Source: JBHFEI01 sp041928815
GTDB lineage: Bacteria; Pseudomonadota; Alphaproteobacteria; Rhizobiales; Rhizobiaceae
DNA: 64,000 bases
Direction of reading: 5' to 3'
Assembly: GCF_041928815.1 (NCBI RefSeq)
Contig: NZ_JBHFEI010000009.1
Coordinates: 62,001 to 126,000, forward strand
Part shown: positions 33,755 to 42,151 of the stretch, piece after piece
Layout: each line of letters begins with the position of its first letter
How positions within the stretch are numbered: the first letter of the stretch is position 1
Position numbers and translations under genes: made by a program
The notes under the pieces: generated by a model
What the model saw: only the letters and a program-made list of their open reading frames with translations
What the model was told of the DNA's origin: nothing
Databases searched by the model: none

Positions 33755-34927
33755 TCATGCACGGAAGGCACGTTCAAAACGGTCGATTGCGCGCAGGGTG
33801 ACGACGGCGGCGGGAAGCATGAAAGCGAGGAAGAGCCATCCCGACAGGGCTCCGGCCTGAATGCCCGACAGCAGGACGCCGACGGTGCAGCCGAGCCCGG
33901 TCATCGCGCCCCATCCCATCAGAACGCCCCCGGCAAAGCGCGCGCAGAGGCCGCGCGGATCCGGCCAGGACGGTTTGAACTGGCCGCCCGCAAGCGCGGC
34001 CGCGAAGCTCGCGGAGACGAGGCCGATGACGAAGACCCCGTTCGCAGACAAGACCGATGTCTTGAGCGCGCTGATGCAGCCGCGCACCGTCTCCAGCCCG
34101 ACCAGCGTTTCCGGCACGAGACCTGCGGCAAGGCCGGCCGTTCGCGTCAGGCTGCCCAGTTCCGCCGTCACGCCCAGTGGCGCGACGCGCAGATAGGAAA
34201 CGGCGCCGATCACGGCAACGACAAGCCCCGTGACGACCGGCGGCCAGCGCCGGATGAACATCTGCTCGAATGCGGGAGCCGTCGCAGATGCCGCCCCGGT
34301 GCTTTTCGCCTTGCGCAGGACAAGCCAGGCCAGGAGCGAGATCACGACGAGCGCCAGACCGGTCGCGCCCGCATGACCGAAGATGGAGGGAAGCCATAAG
34401 GGGCGGTCATTATAGACCGTGACTGTATAAAGCCGGTTCCAGCTGAGGAAGCCCAGGAGGAAGCCGACGGCGGACCCGAGGAGTGCCGCCAGCGATCCGA
34501 AGGCGCCTTCACCCAGACGGTAGAGATGCGCCGAGAGGCACGAACCCGAAAGGGCCATTCCGACGCCGAAAGCCGTGGCGGCCAAGGCGAGCACCCAGCC
34601 GACGGGACCGATATGGGCCCCCGGCGGCAGGCGATCGGCCTGTGGCACCGGCACCCAGGCGCCGAAGACGGATTGATAGAGGATGACGCCGGCGCCCAGC
34701 GCGACCAGGATCGCGATCAGCCCCGAGGCCTCCCGGCGCTCGACGAAATCGCGCAGATTGCAGAGAAAGCAGAAGCGGCCCCGCTGCAGCACGATCCCGA
34801 ATGCCGCGCCGGCAAGGAGGGAGAAGGAGAGGGTTCGACCGGCGGCATCCTGTGAAAGCCACAGGCTCCAGATCAGGATGGCGCCGATGACGGCGAGGGA
34901 CAGGACGCGTGGAAGGAGAAGGGGCAT
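33755..34927 (-). CDS. YeeE/YedE-family (TsuA-like) sulfur transporter
   Basis: This 390-residue membrane protein has about nine to ten helices and the conserved cysteine motifs of the family: GRFCFLCNLRDF, GSCLSAHLYRLGEG and GLGCTVGVLLSGI. Family members take up thiosulfate or handle other reduced sulfur species through relayed cysteines. I chose ATG 34927; the longer frame upstream is Arg/Pro-rich and lacks hydrophobic segments. It lies downstream of a periplasmic rhodanese on the same strand, consistent with thiosulfate capture. Confidence 0.85.
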   Translation of the reverse strand: MPLLLPRVLSLAVIGAILIWSLWLSQDAAGRTLSFSLLAGAAFGIVLQRGRFCFLCNLRDFVERREASGLIAILVALGAGVILYQSVFGAWVPVPQADRLPPGAHIGPVGWVLALAATAFGVGMALSGSCLSAHLYRLGEGAFGSLAALLGSAVGFLLGFLSWNRLYTVTVYNDRPLWLPSIFGHAGATGLALVVISLLAWLVLRKAKSTGAASATAPAFEQMFIRRWPPVVTGLVVAVIGAVSYLRVAPLGVTAELGSLTRTAGLAAGLVPETLVGLETVRGCISALKTSVLSANGVFVIGLVSASFAAALAGGQFKPSWPDPRGLCARFAGGVLMGWGAMTGLGCTVGVLLSGIQAGALSGWLFLAFMLPAAVVTLRAIDRFERAFRA

Positions 34928-34951
34928 GGCGGCTCGATCGCGGAACGGCAA

Positions 34952-34979
34952 GGGGCAGGCGCCTGGTGGCACCTGCCCC
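34952..34979 (-). promoter_or_regulatory. Intercistronic stem-loop between the rhodanese and YeeE genes
   Basis: GGGGCAGG (34952-34959) pairs with CCTGCCCC (34972-34979), and inside them GCC/GGC pair around a TGGT loop, giving an 11-pair stem with one mismatch. It lies 43 bases after the rhodanese stop and 25 bases before the YeeE start on the minus strand. No T-run is evident, so partial termination or message protection is likelier than complete termination. Confidence 0.6.
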
Positions 34980-35022
34980 GGCAGACGCCCGGCACGGGGC
35001 GGACGGTCAAGGCCGGGACGGC

Positions 35023-35952
35023 CTATTTCCCGGTCCAGATCGTGCCGGCGAGGTTCGTCACGGGCACGCCGACCGCATTTCCGTACTCGGTCCACGACCC
35101 GTCATAGTTGCGCACGTCATAGCCGAGGATCTTCTTGAGGGCGAACCATGTATGGCTCGAGCGCTCGCCGATGCGGCAATAGGTGATGACCGGCGTCGAC
35201 CCGTCGATGCCCTGCGCGGCATAGATGGCCCTGATGTCCGCCTCACTCTTGAACGTGCCGTCCTCGTTGACGATCTTGCCCCAGGGAACATTGACCGCCC
35301 CGGGAATATGGCCGGCGCGCACCGACAGCTCCTTGACGCCGTCGGGCGCGAAGATCTTGCCGGCATACTCGTCCGCCGAGCGGATATCGACCAGCTTGAC
35401 GTCGTGCTTGCCTTCGGCGACGGCAACCACATCGACAAAGCGCGCGCGAACGGAAGTGTCGCGCTCCGCCAGCGTCAGGCTGGAATCCGCGTGGTCCGGC
35501 AGCGCGGTGTCGAGCGGAAGACCCTCGGCTTCCCAGAGCTTCCGCCCGCCGTCAAGCAGCTTGACCTGGCCGCCGAGCCCATAGACTTCGAACACCCAGG
35601 CGCCCCAGGCCGCAAACCAGTTGTTGTTGTCGCCGTAAAGCACGATCGTCGTGTCTTTCTCGACCCCGGCATCGCGCAGCACCTTTTCGAATGCCTCGCG
35701 GCTGGCGATGTCGCGCCGGGTCGGATCGACGAGATCGGTATGCCAGTCGAGATGCGCCGCGCCCGGAATGTGGCCCCGCTCATAGACGCCCGTGTCGACA
35801 CTCACCTCGAAAATCCGCACCTTCGGATTTGCCAGATTCTCCTGCAACCATGCCGCATCCACCAGCGCCTCGGATGCCTGCGCGGCGCCTGAAAACGACA
35901 GGGCAGACGTCGCCAGTGCCAGAAATGTCGTTGCGGCCCAAATCCTTGCCAT
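35023..35952 (-). CDS. Periplasmic thiosulfate sulfurtransferase (two-domain rhodanese)
   Basis: The 309-residue protein has a signal peptide (about residues 1-26, SGAAQA before SEAL) and two rhodanese domains. The N-terminal domain is inactive (VLYGDNNNWFA, no Cys) and the C-terminal domain carries the active loop VITYCRIGERSSHTW with Cys259, the CRxGxR class typical of thiosulfate as sulfur donor. ATG 35952 follows GGAGGAATTTC. It probably transfers sulfane sulfur to cyanide, thiols or a protein acceptor in the periplasm. Confidence 0.92.
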   Translation of the reverse strand: MARIWAATTFLALATSALSFSGAAQASEALVDAAWLQENLANPKVRIFEVSVDTGVYERGHIPGAAHLDWHTDLVDPTRRDIASREAFEKVLRDAGVEKDTTIVLYGDNNNWFAAWGAWVFEVYGLGGQVKLLDGGRKLWEAEGLPLDTALPDHADSSLTLAERDTSVRARFVDVVAVAEGKHDVKLVDIRSADEYAGKIFAPDGVKELSVRAGHIPGAVNVPWGKIVNEDGTFKSEADIRAIYAAQGIDGSTPVITYCRIGERSSHTWFALKKILGYDVRNYDGSWTEYGNAVGVPVTNLAGTIWTGK

Positions 35953-36750
35953 GAAATTCCTCCGGATCCTGTGTTGATACGGTTGAAGCTTCATGGAATT
36001 TCAAAGCCACAGAAAGAAATGATATTCTATAGATTCACTCAACATGAGATCGTTCTGGCAACGGCATTCCCCGTCATCACACTGTCGTGATATTCCTGAA
36101 GCAAGATCTCGTCCCGGCCGGAACATCCACCGGCAGGATGTCAGGGAGATTGCCGGCGATCCGCATGATCATTCGACGTCTGCTTGCACGGCGCCGGCCA
36201 TTGCGGTTGCTCGACGGGGGAATTCAGCGGTTCCCGTCGCCTTCGGTCCGCAGGCTCGCCTCTCCTCGGCTGTCGCGTGACCCTGAGCGCCGCGCGCTGG
36301 CGCCGCCGCCTTCGTCTGGGATCCTTCGGCTGCATGCTTCGCCCCATGGTCGGCGCGGCGGCGAGCGACCTGCGCGGCCCGTGTCCCGGCCATACCGGGC
36401 GGCCACGATGCGTGATGACGGCTGCAGCCTGGCACAGCGCGCCGCGCAGGCGGACGTCCCCGCTCTGGCGATCCCGCCCGAGGGGTCGCGTTCGCCTGGC
36501 TGGTCGCGCGACGGCGCGAGGCAGACCCGCGGCCCGACCGTCGTCGACGATGTGGATTGGGAGGGATCGCCCGTCGCAAACGGGTCTCGTGTTGTGCGAC
36601 ACATGCAGCTTCCGGATGATCCCCTTCGCCGGCCGTCCCGCCGGACGGGTCGATAGTCCACACCGAAACACGGCCTGATCGGCGGTCGAACGGAAATATC
36701 CCTCAAAAAAGATATTTCAGAGTTAATCCATAAAAAAGATTAGCATTTCT
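35953..36750. other. Long gap without a recognisable gene; inverted repeat near its right end
   Basis: About 800 bases carry overlapping Arg/Pro-rich open frames on both strands (for example 36087-36656 plus and 36141-36671 minus), none with a ribosome site or familiar motif. A perfect inverted repeat GAAATATC (36693-36700) / GATATTTC (36711-36718) with a 10-base A-rich spacer lies in an AT-rich patch 33 bases before the monooxygenase start and is a candidate operator. An eroded gene cannot be excluded in the middle. Confidence 0.45.
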
Positions 36751-38160
36751 GTGAGGACGGGTCCTCGCCCTTATGATCGGGTACATTCCTTCAAAGGCGC
36801 TCCTGCTTTCATATCTCGCCAGACCATCGCCCTCGGCACCATCCTCTATCCCAGCGGCCATCATGTGGCGGCCTGGCGGCATCCCGCGACCTCGGTGACG
36901 GCGAATATCGATGCCGGCCACTATATCCGTGCGGCGCGTGAAGCCGAGGATGCCGGTTTCGAGATCGCCTTCATCTCCGACCGGCTCGGCGTGCCGAAGG
37001 CGCGGGAAGAGGCGCTCCGGCGGGTCGACGAGTGGTCGCATGGTTTCGAGGCGCTGACGCTGGCCTCCGCCGTTGCTGTCTCCACCACCCGCATCGGCGT
37101 CGTCGCCACCGCGTCCACCACCTTCAACGAGCCGTTCAATCTCGCCCGGCAGCTCGCCTCCCTCGATCTGATCAGCGACGGCCGCATCGGCTGGAACATC
37201 GTCACCTCCTCGCTCGAGCAGGAAAGCGAGAATTTCAATCCCGTGCCGAGCTTCGACAATGGCGACCGCTACCGGCGGGCGGACGAGTTCGTCGATGCGG
37301 TGACGGCGCTGTGGCGAAGCTGGAAGCCGGACGGCTTTGTCCGCGACAAGGAAAGCGGCGTCTTCTTCGAGCCGGGCACGGTGAACGAGGCCGGCCATGC
37401 GGGCCCGCATTTTCGCACCCGCGGGCCGCTCAATGTCATCCCCTCGCGCCAGGGGCGGCCGCTGCTCGTGCAGGCGGGATCGTCGGAGGCCGGCAAGGCG
37501 CTGGCCGCGCGCACTGCCGATGTCGTCTTCACCGCCCAGCCCGATCTCGTCGCCGCGCGCGGCTTCTACCAGGATGTGAAGAGGCGCGTGGTGGCCGCCG
37601 GCCGCAACGCAGACGATCTGCGTGTTCTCCCCGGCATTTTTCCGGTGATCGGTGCAACGAGGGCCGACGCCGAGGATCGCTACGCCGAGCTTCAGCACCT
37701 GATCCAGACCGATGTGGCCCTGTCGCTGCTCGAAACCTATCTCGGCGATGTCGAACTCTCGGCCGTCGACCCGGATGGTCCCTTGCCGGATCTCCCCGTC
37801 TCCAATTCCATCCGCAGCCGCCAGTCGCTGCTCGTCGATATCGCCCGGCGCGAAAACCTGACCGTTCTCGGCCTTGCCCGCCGTATCGCCGGGGCGCGCG
37901 GCCATTTCCAGCTGATCGGCACGGCCGAGGATGTCGCCGGCGCCATCGAGGACTGGGTGGCCGGCGGTGCCGCCGATGGCTTCATGCTGCTGCCGCCGAC
38001 CTTCCCGGATGGACAGACCGATTTCATCCGCCATGTCGTGCCGCTGCTGCGGCAACGCGGGCTCATCGCGGCACCCGATGCCTCCGGCACGGTGCGCGAG
38101 CGGCTCGCCCTGCCGCCCGTCGACGCCGCCTTTCCCCATCACCGGCGCGAACGCGCCTGA
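36751..38160 (+). CDS. NtaA/SnaA/DszA-family FMN-dependent monooxygenase
   Basis: The 469-residue protein is a bacterial-luciferase-like TIM barrel with the family start GHHVAAWRHP, the block DLISDGRIGWNIVTSS, and the FMN-site region PLLVQAGSSEAGKALAARTADVVF. These two-component enzymes oxidise organosulfur, nitrilotriacetate-like or other xenobiotic compounds with reduced FMN from a separate reductase, which is absent here. The start is a GTG with a weak ribosome site and is tentative. It is followed by a betaine-type ABC transporter that likely imports its substrate. Confidence 0.88.
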   Translation: MRTGPRPYDRVHSFKGAPAFISRQTIALGTILYPSGHHVAAWRHPATSVTANIDAGHYIRAAREAEDAGFEIAFISDRLGVPKAREEALRRVDEWSHGFEALTLASAVAVSTTRIGVVATASTTFNEPFNLARQLASLDLISDGRIGWNIVTSSLEQESENFNPVPSFDNGDRYRRADEFVDAVTALWRSWKPDGFVRDKESGVFFEPGTVNEAGHAGPHFRTRGPLNVIPSRQGRPLLVQAGSSEAGKALAARTADVVFTAQPDLVAARGFYQDVKRRVVAAGRNADDLRVLPGIFPVIGATRADAEDRYAELQHLIQTDVALSLLETYLGDVELSAVDPDGPLPDLPVSNSIRSRQSLLVDIARRENLTVLGLARRIAGARGHFQLIGTAEDVAGAIEDWVAGGAADGFMLLPPTFPDGQTDFIRHVVPLLRQRGLIAAPDASGTVRERLALPPVDAAFPHHRRERA

Positions 38161-38192
38161 TCCCCATCGCTCCTTCAACGAACGGATCTCTC

Positions 38193-39161
38193 ATGCAATC
38201 CCTGATCAAGACGCTTCTCGCCACCTCGGCGCTTCTCGGCACGCTCTTCCCGGCCTTCGCCGGCGCCGCGCCGATCACCATCGCCGATCCCGGCTACGCG
38301 ACGGCGCAAGGGACCGCCTATGTCGTCAAGGTGCTGCTCGAAGAGCAGCTCGGCAAGGACGTGGAGGCCGTCAAGGCCGGCTCCGTGCCGGTCATCTGGG
38401 AAGCGCTGAACCGCAACGCCGGCGAAGTCGACATCTGGACGGATGTCTGGCTGCCGAACCAGCAGGCGCTGGTCGACCAGTATGCCAAGGCCGGCGGCAC
38501 CGTGACGCTCGCCGCCCATTCCTATCCGGGCACGCAGGGCTATTGCACGACGAAGGCGATCGCCGACAAATACGACATTCACTCGGTCTACGATCTCTCC
38601 GATCCGGCGAAGGCGGCGGTCTTCTCGGCCGATGGCAAGGGCAAGGGCCGCATCTGGCTCGGCGCCGCCGGCTGGCTGTCCACCAATATCGAGACCGTGC
38701 GCGCCCGCGACTACGGCTTTGCCGATTTCTTCGAGCTGCAGACGACCGACGAGGCCGTGGCGACGGCGGATCTCGATGCGGCGGTGAAGGCCGGCACCGG
38801 ATGGGTCGGCTATTGCTACGGTCCGCACCAGAATTTTGCCCGCTACGACCTTGAAGTGCTGAAGGAGCCCGCCAACGATCCGGCGAAATGGACCTTCGTC
38901 GAGCCGTCCGATCCGAACTGGCTGGAAAAATCGAAGATTGCGACGGCCTACAAGGATGCCGCGATCCACATCGCCTATTCGAACACGCTGGCGAAGTCCG
39001 CGCCGGAGGTGGCCGCGATCCTCGAAAAGGTGACGTTCACCACGGATGCGGTGAGCAAGCTCGCCTTCGCCATCGCCGTCGAGGGCAAGACGCCGGAGGC
39101 GGCGGCGAAGGAATGGATCGCCGCCAACCCGGAGACCATTGCCGGCTGGACCGGGAACTGA
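38193..39161 (+). CDS. Betaine-type (OpuAC/ProX-like) ABC transporter substrate-binding protein
   Basis: This 322-residue periplasmic protein has a signal peptide (about residues 1-25, PAFAGA before APITI) and an OpuAC fold: IADPGYATAQGTAYVVKVLLEEQ, the NAGEVDIWTDVWLPNQ block and aromatic residues such as GAAGWLSTN and GYCYGPHQNF that could form a box for a quaternary ammonium or sulfonium group. It starts 33 bases after the monooxygenase stop. The ligand is probably the organosulfur or quaternary amine oxidised by that enzyme; this is inference. Confidence 0.88.
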   Translation: MQSLIKTLLATSALLGTLFPAFAGAAPITIADPGYATAQGTAYVVKVLLEEQLGKDVEAVKAGSVPVIWEALNRNAGEVDIWTDVWLPNQQALVDQYAKAGGTVTLAAHSYPGTQGYCTTKAIADKYDIHSVYDLSDPAKAAVFSADGKGKGRIWLGAAGWLSTNIETVRARDYGFADFFELQTTDEAVATADLDAAVKAGTGWVGYCYGPHQNFARYDLEVLKEPANDPAKWTFVEPSDPNWLEKSKIATAYKDAAIHIAYSNTLAKSAPEVAAILEKVTFTTDAVSKLAFAIAVEGKTPEAAAKEWIAANPETIAGWTGN

Positions 39162-39166
39162 AGCCG

Positions 39167-40012
39167 ATGATCACGCTTGAGGACGTCTGGAAGGTCTTTG
39201 GCGCCGACGAGGCCGCGGTTCTGCGGCTCGCCCGCAGCGAGACGCCGGATGCGGACGCCCTCAAGCGGCTCTCCGGCGTGATCGGCGTCGCCGGCGCCTC
39301 GCTCACCATCGGGCGGGGCGAACTCGTCTGCCTGATGGGCCTGTCGGGCAGCGGCAAGTCGACGCTCGTGCGGCTGATCAACCGGCTCCTGGAGCCGAAT
39401 GCGGGCCGCGTGCTGATCGATGGCGAGGATATCCTGACGCTCGACGCGAAAGCCCTGCGCCGCCTTCGGGCCCGGCGGATCGGCATGGTGTTCCAGTCCC
39501 ATGCGCTGATCGGCCATCTGTCGATCCGCGACAATGTCGCGCTGCCGCTGGAAATCTGCGGCGTGGCGCGCACCGCGCGCGAGGATCGCGCCGAGGAACT
39601 GCTCGCCCGCGTCGGCCTTTCCGGGCTTGGCGACCGGCGCGTCTCGGCGCTTTCGGGCGGCATGCAGCAGCGTGTCGGCCTCGCCCGCGCGCTTGCGGCC
39701 GACCCGGACATCCTGCTGATGGACGAGCCGTTCAGCGCGCTCGACCCGCTGATCCGGCACGACCTGCAGACGCAGTTCATCGCCCTGTCGCAGGACCTGA
39801 AGAAGACCACGGTCTTCGTCACCCATGATGTCGAGGAGGCCTTCCGCATGGCCGATCGCGTCGTGCTGATGCGCTTCGGCCGCATCGTCCAGATCGGCAC
39901 GCCGCGCGATCTCGTCGATCACCCCGCGGACGATTATGTCCGCCGTTTCGTCGCCGGCGCCGCACGCCATCTGGCGCCAACCGCCCCAGCCCGAGAAAAG
40001 GCGATCGCATGA
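39167..40012 (+). CDS. Betaine-type ABC transporter ATPase (ProV/OpuAA-like)
   Basis: The 281-residue protein has the ProV-type N-terminal insertion before the Walker A motif (residues 57-66, LMGLSGSGKST), signature ALSGGMQQRVGLARAL, Walker B ILLMDEPFSALDPLIR and H-loop FVTHDVEEAF. It lacks the long C-terminal CBS pair of ProV. It starts 5 bases after the binding-protein stop and overlaps the permease start by four bases. Confidence 0.93.
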   Translation: MITLEDVWKVFGADEAAVLRLARSETPDADALKRLSGVIGVAGASLTIGRGELVCLMGLSGSGKSTLVRLINRLLEPNAGRVLIDGEDILTLDAKALRRLRARRIGMVFQSHALIGHLSIRDNVALPLEICGVARTAREDRAEELLARVGLSGLGDRRVSALSGGMQQRVGLARALAADPDILLMDEPFSALDPLIRHDLQTQFIALSQDLKKTTVFVTHDVEEAFRMADRVVLMRFGRIVQIGTPRDLVDHPADDYVRRFVAGAARHLAPTAPAREKAIA

Positions 40013-41505
40013 CCGACGCATCGACGCGCGAGGACGCGATTTCGCGTTTTGCCGGGCGCAGCGCGCCCTATTATCTGAGCGCCTTCGAGGCGATCGGGAA
40101 GCAACGCGGCTATGTCGCCTCCTTCAACATCGCCGCCGGCGTGTTCGGGCCGGTCTGGCTTGCCGGACGGAGGCTCTGGTCCGCCTTCTGGGCCTTTCTC
40201 ATCGCCGATCTCCTGGCCGTCGTGCTCCTTTCCTTTGCGCTGAGCGGCGGGGCGGGCGCCGATCTCGGCGCGCGGGCCGACCGGCTGGAGGGGCTGGCCG
40301 CCACCCGATCGGCCGAGGCGAGCGCCGCAGCCGCGCGGGAGCCGGAGTCCGCGATGACACGGTCGCTGTCCCGGTCCGCGACCGCGCTCGAACAGGCGGC
40401 ACGCGAGGCGCGGGAGGCCGCGGACGCGGCGCAATCCGGCGCATGGCGGGTCGCCTCGCTCGGTCTCGCCCTGCTGCTTGCCGCCCACGTCCTGACGGGT
40501 CTGATCGCCAACCATCTGGCGGAGCGGCGTTTTCGCGCCTGGCGGCTGGAGGCTACGGTGGGGACGGCGGATGTCAGCCTGCCGCATGCACTGGGTGCGC
40601 TCCTGCTGGTCGTGGCGCTTGTGCCGACCATTGTTCTGAGCTTCGCCGACCGGACGCTGTTTGCCGCCGTTCCCGCCAATCCCGAGTGGAATTCCGCCGC
40701 CGCCGCCTGGCTCGACGGCACCATCGGCGCGATCAGCCGCGGCGTCGCGCCGGCGGCCTCCGCGCTGACCTCGGGCATCGGCGGCCTGCTCGATCTGATG
40801 GAGGCGGCGCTGACCCGGACGCCCTGGCCGGTGGTGATGGCGATCATCCTGGCGCTTGCCTGGCAGCTCGCGGGTTTCCGGGTCTTCCTGCTGACGGCGG
40901 TCGGGATCAGCTATCTCGCCATTCTCGGCTATTGGGAAAAGAGCATGCAGACGGTCGCCCTGCTCGGCACGGCGGCGCTGATCTCGATCCTCATCGGCAT
41001 TCCGCTCGGCATTCTCTGCGGCTACAGGCGCCGGGCGATGGCGGTGGTGCGGCCGCTCCTCGATTTCATGCAGACCATGCCGGCCTTCGTCTATCTCATC
41101 CCGGTGATCGCGCTGTTCGGCATCGGCAAGACGTCGGGCATCATCGCCACGGTGATCTTCGGCGTGCCGCCGGTGGTGCGGCTGACGGCGCTCGGCATCG
41201 CCTCCGTGCCGCCATCGGTGCGCGAGGCCGCGGTCGCCTTCGGCGCCACGCGCACGTTCCTTCTGTTCAAGGTCGACCTGCCGAGCGCAGCACCCTCGAT
41301 CATGGCCGGCATCAGCCAGACGATCCTGATGTGCCTGTCGATGGTGGTGATCGCGGCGCTGATCGGCGCCAAGGGGCTGGGGGAGGACGTGCTGCATGCC
41401 CTGCAATATGCGGCGCAGGGACAGGGACTGCTCGCCGGCCTCGCCATCCTCGTCTGCGCCATCGTGCTCGACCGCATGGTGCAGGGCCGGCGTGGAGACC
41501 CCTGA
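40009..41505 (+). CDS. Betaine-type ABC transporter permease with an N-terminal extension
   Basis: The C-terminal half (about residues 290-490) is a ProW-type permease with EAAVAFGATRTFLLFKVDLPSAAPSIMAGI as docking loop. The first about 240 residues are unusual: a short region resembling DUF2628 membrane domains (YYLSAFEAIG to FNIAAGVFGPVWLAGRRLW), two hydrophobic helices, then an Ala/Glu/Arg-rich predicted coiled coil (about residues 85-145), and more helices. At 498 residues it is about 200 longer than ProW. The ATG overlaps the ATPase stop. Confidence 0.88.
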   Translation: MTDASTREDAISRFAGRSAPYYLSAFEAIGKQRGYVASFNIAAGVFGPVWLAGRRLWSAFWAFLIADLLAVVLLSFALSGGAGADLGARADRLEGLAATRSAEASAAAAREPESAMTRSLSRSATALEQAAREAREAADAAQSGAWRVASLGLALLLAAHVLTGLIANHLAERRFRAWRLEATVGTADVSLPHALGALLLVVALVPTIVLSFADRTLFAAVPANPEWNSAAAAWLDGTIGAISRGVAPAASALTSGIGGLLDLMEAALTRTPWPVVMAIILALAWQLAGFRVFLLTAVGISYLAILGYWEKSMQTVALLGTAALISILIGIPLGILCGYRRRAMAVVRPLLDFMQTMPAFVYLIPVIALFGIGKTSGIIATVIFGVPPVVRLTALGIASVPPSVREAAVAFGATRTFLLFKVDLPSAAPSIMAGISQTILMCLSMVVIAALIGAKGLGEDVLHALQYAAQGQGLLAGLAILVCAIVLDRMVQGRRGDP

Positions 41506-41708
41506 GTTCCAGGCGGCTGTCCATTCCTGCCGGGCTGTCGCGGATCGTGGACGGTCGCGATCCCGTAACGCTGCCGCGACATCCGGGTTCGACTGTCGCG
41601 GCAAGCATGTCCGAGGGCATCGTCGGTCGGCCGTCTCGCCTTCATCATCAGCACAAGGCGTTGCCCTCGACGCGCAATGGGTCCTGTCGCCGGTCGGGCG
41701 ACGGCCCG

Positions 41709-41918
41709 TCAGTCCTCGATGCGCAGGCCTGCCTTCAGGGTCACCTGATAGTGGGCAACGGCTCCGTCGACGATATGACCGCGGATCTCGCCGACCTCGA
41801 ACCAGTCGAGATTGCGCAGGCTTTGGGAAGCCTTGCCGATCGCGCCCTTTATGGCGTCCTCGATCGAGGTTTCCGAACTGCCGACAAGTTCGACCTTTTT
41901 GTAGACATGGTCACTCAT
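41709..41918 (-). CDS. Dodecin-family flavin-binding protein
   Basis: Dodecins are small dodecameric proteins that store or buffer flavins. The 69-residue product has the compact family pattern: VYKKVELVGSS start, SIEDAIKGAIGKAS helix, the flavin-stacking tryptophan in NLDWFEVGEIRGH, and a VAHYQVTLKAGLRI strand. AAGGAAAC precedes the ATG. It is 23 bases downstream of another small gene on the same strand. A flavin store beside an FMN-dependent monooxygenase is suggestive, but the genes are convergent. Confidence 0.93.
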   Translation of the reverse strand: MSDHVYKKVELVGSSETSIEDAIKGAIGKASQSLRNLDWFEVGEIRGHIVDGAVAHYQVTLKAGLRIED

Positions 41919-41941
41919 GGGTGTTTCCTTTCGATTGATAT

Positions 41942-42151
41942 CTATGCCGCCAGCGAGGACGGCGCCTTGCCTCCGGCTCCCGCCATCAGCTGGTGGATCG
42001 ATGCCACGACGTCGCCCGTCGAGGCATAGATCCGTCCATCCAGATCGATCACATGGAGCTTGACCGCGAGAAAGCGCAGCATGCCTGCCTCCGGAATGAC
42101 GATGCCGACCGGAATGCCCGCATATTCGATGACCTGCTTTCCGATGTTCAT
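41942..42151 (-). CDS. Small hypothetical protein upstream of dodecin
   Basis: The 69-residue product begins MNIGKQVIEYAGIPVGIVIP and has a beta-rich pattern with LAVKLHVIDLDGRIY; no signal peptide or transmembrane segment is evident. The ATG follows GGGTGAAGAG at a normal distance, and codon use looks real. I do not recognise the family. Spacing suggests an operon with dodecin. Confidence 0.6.
   Translation of the reverse strand: MNIGKQVIEYAGIPVGIVIPEAGMLRFLAVKLHVIDLDGRIYASTGDVVASIHQLMAGAGGKAPSSLAA

Noticed and set aside
33755..34397. Second minus-strand open frame inside the YeeE gene
   Set aside because: Off-frame shadow with Arg-rich, non-hydrophobic composition.
36141..36671. Possible transposase or regulator in the 36-kb gap
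   Set aside because: I looked for DDE and helix-turn-helix patterns on both strands and found none.
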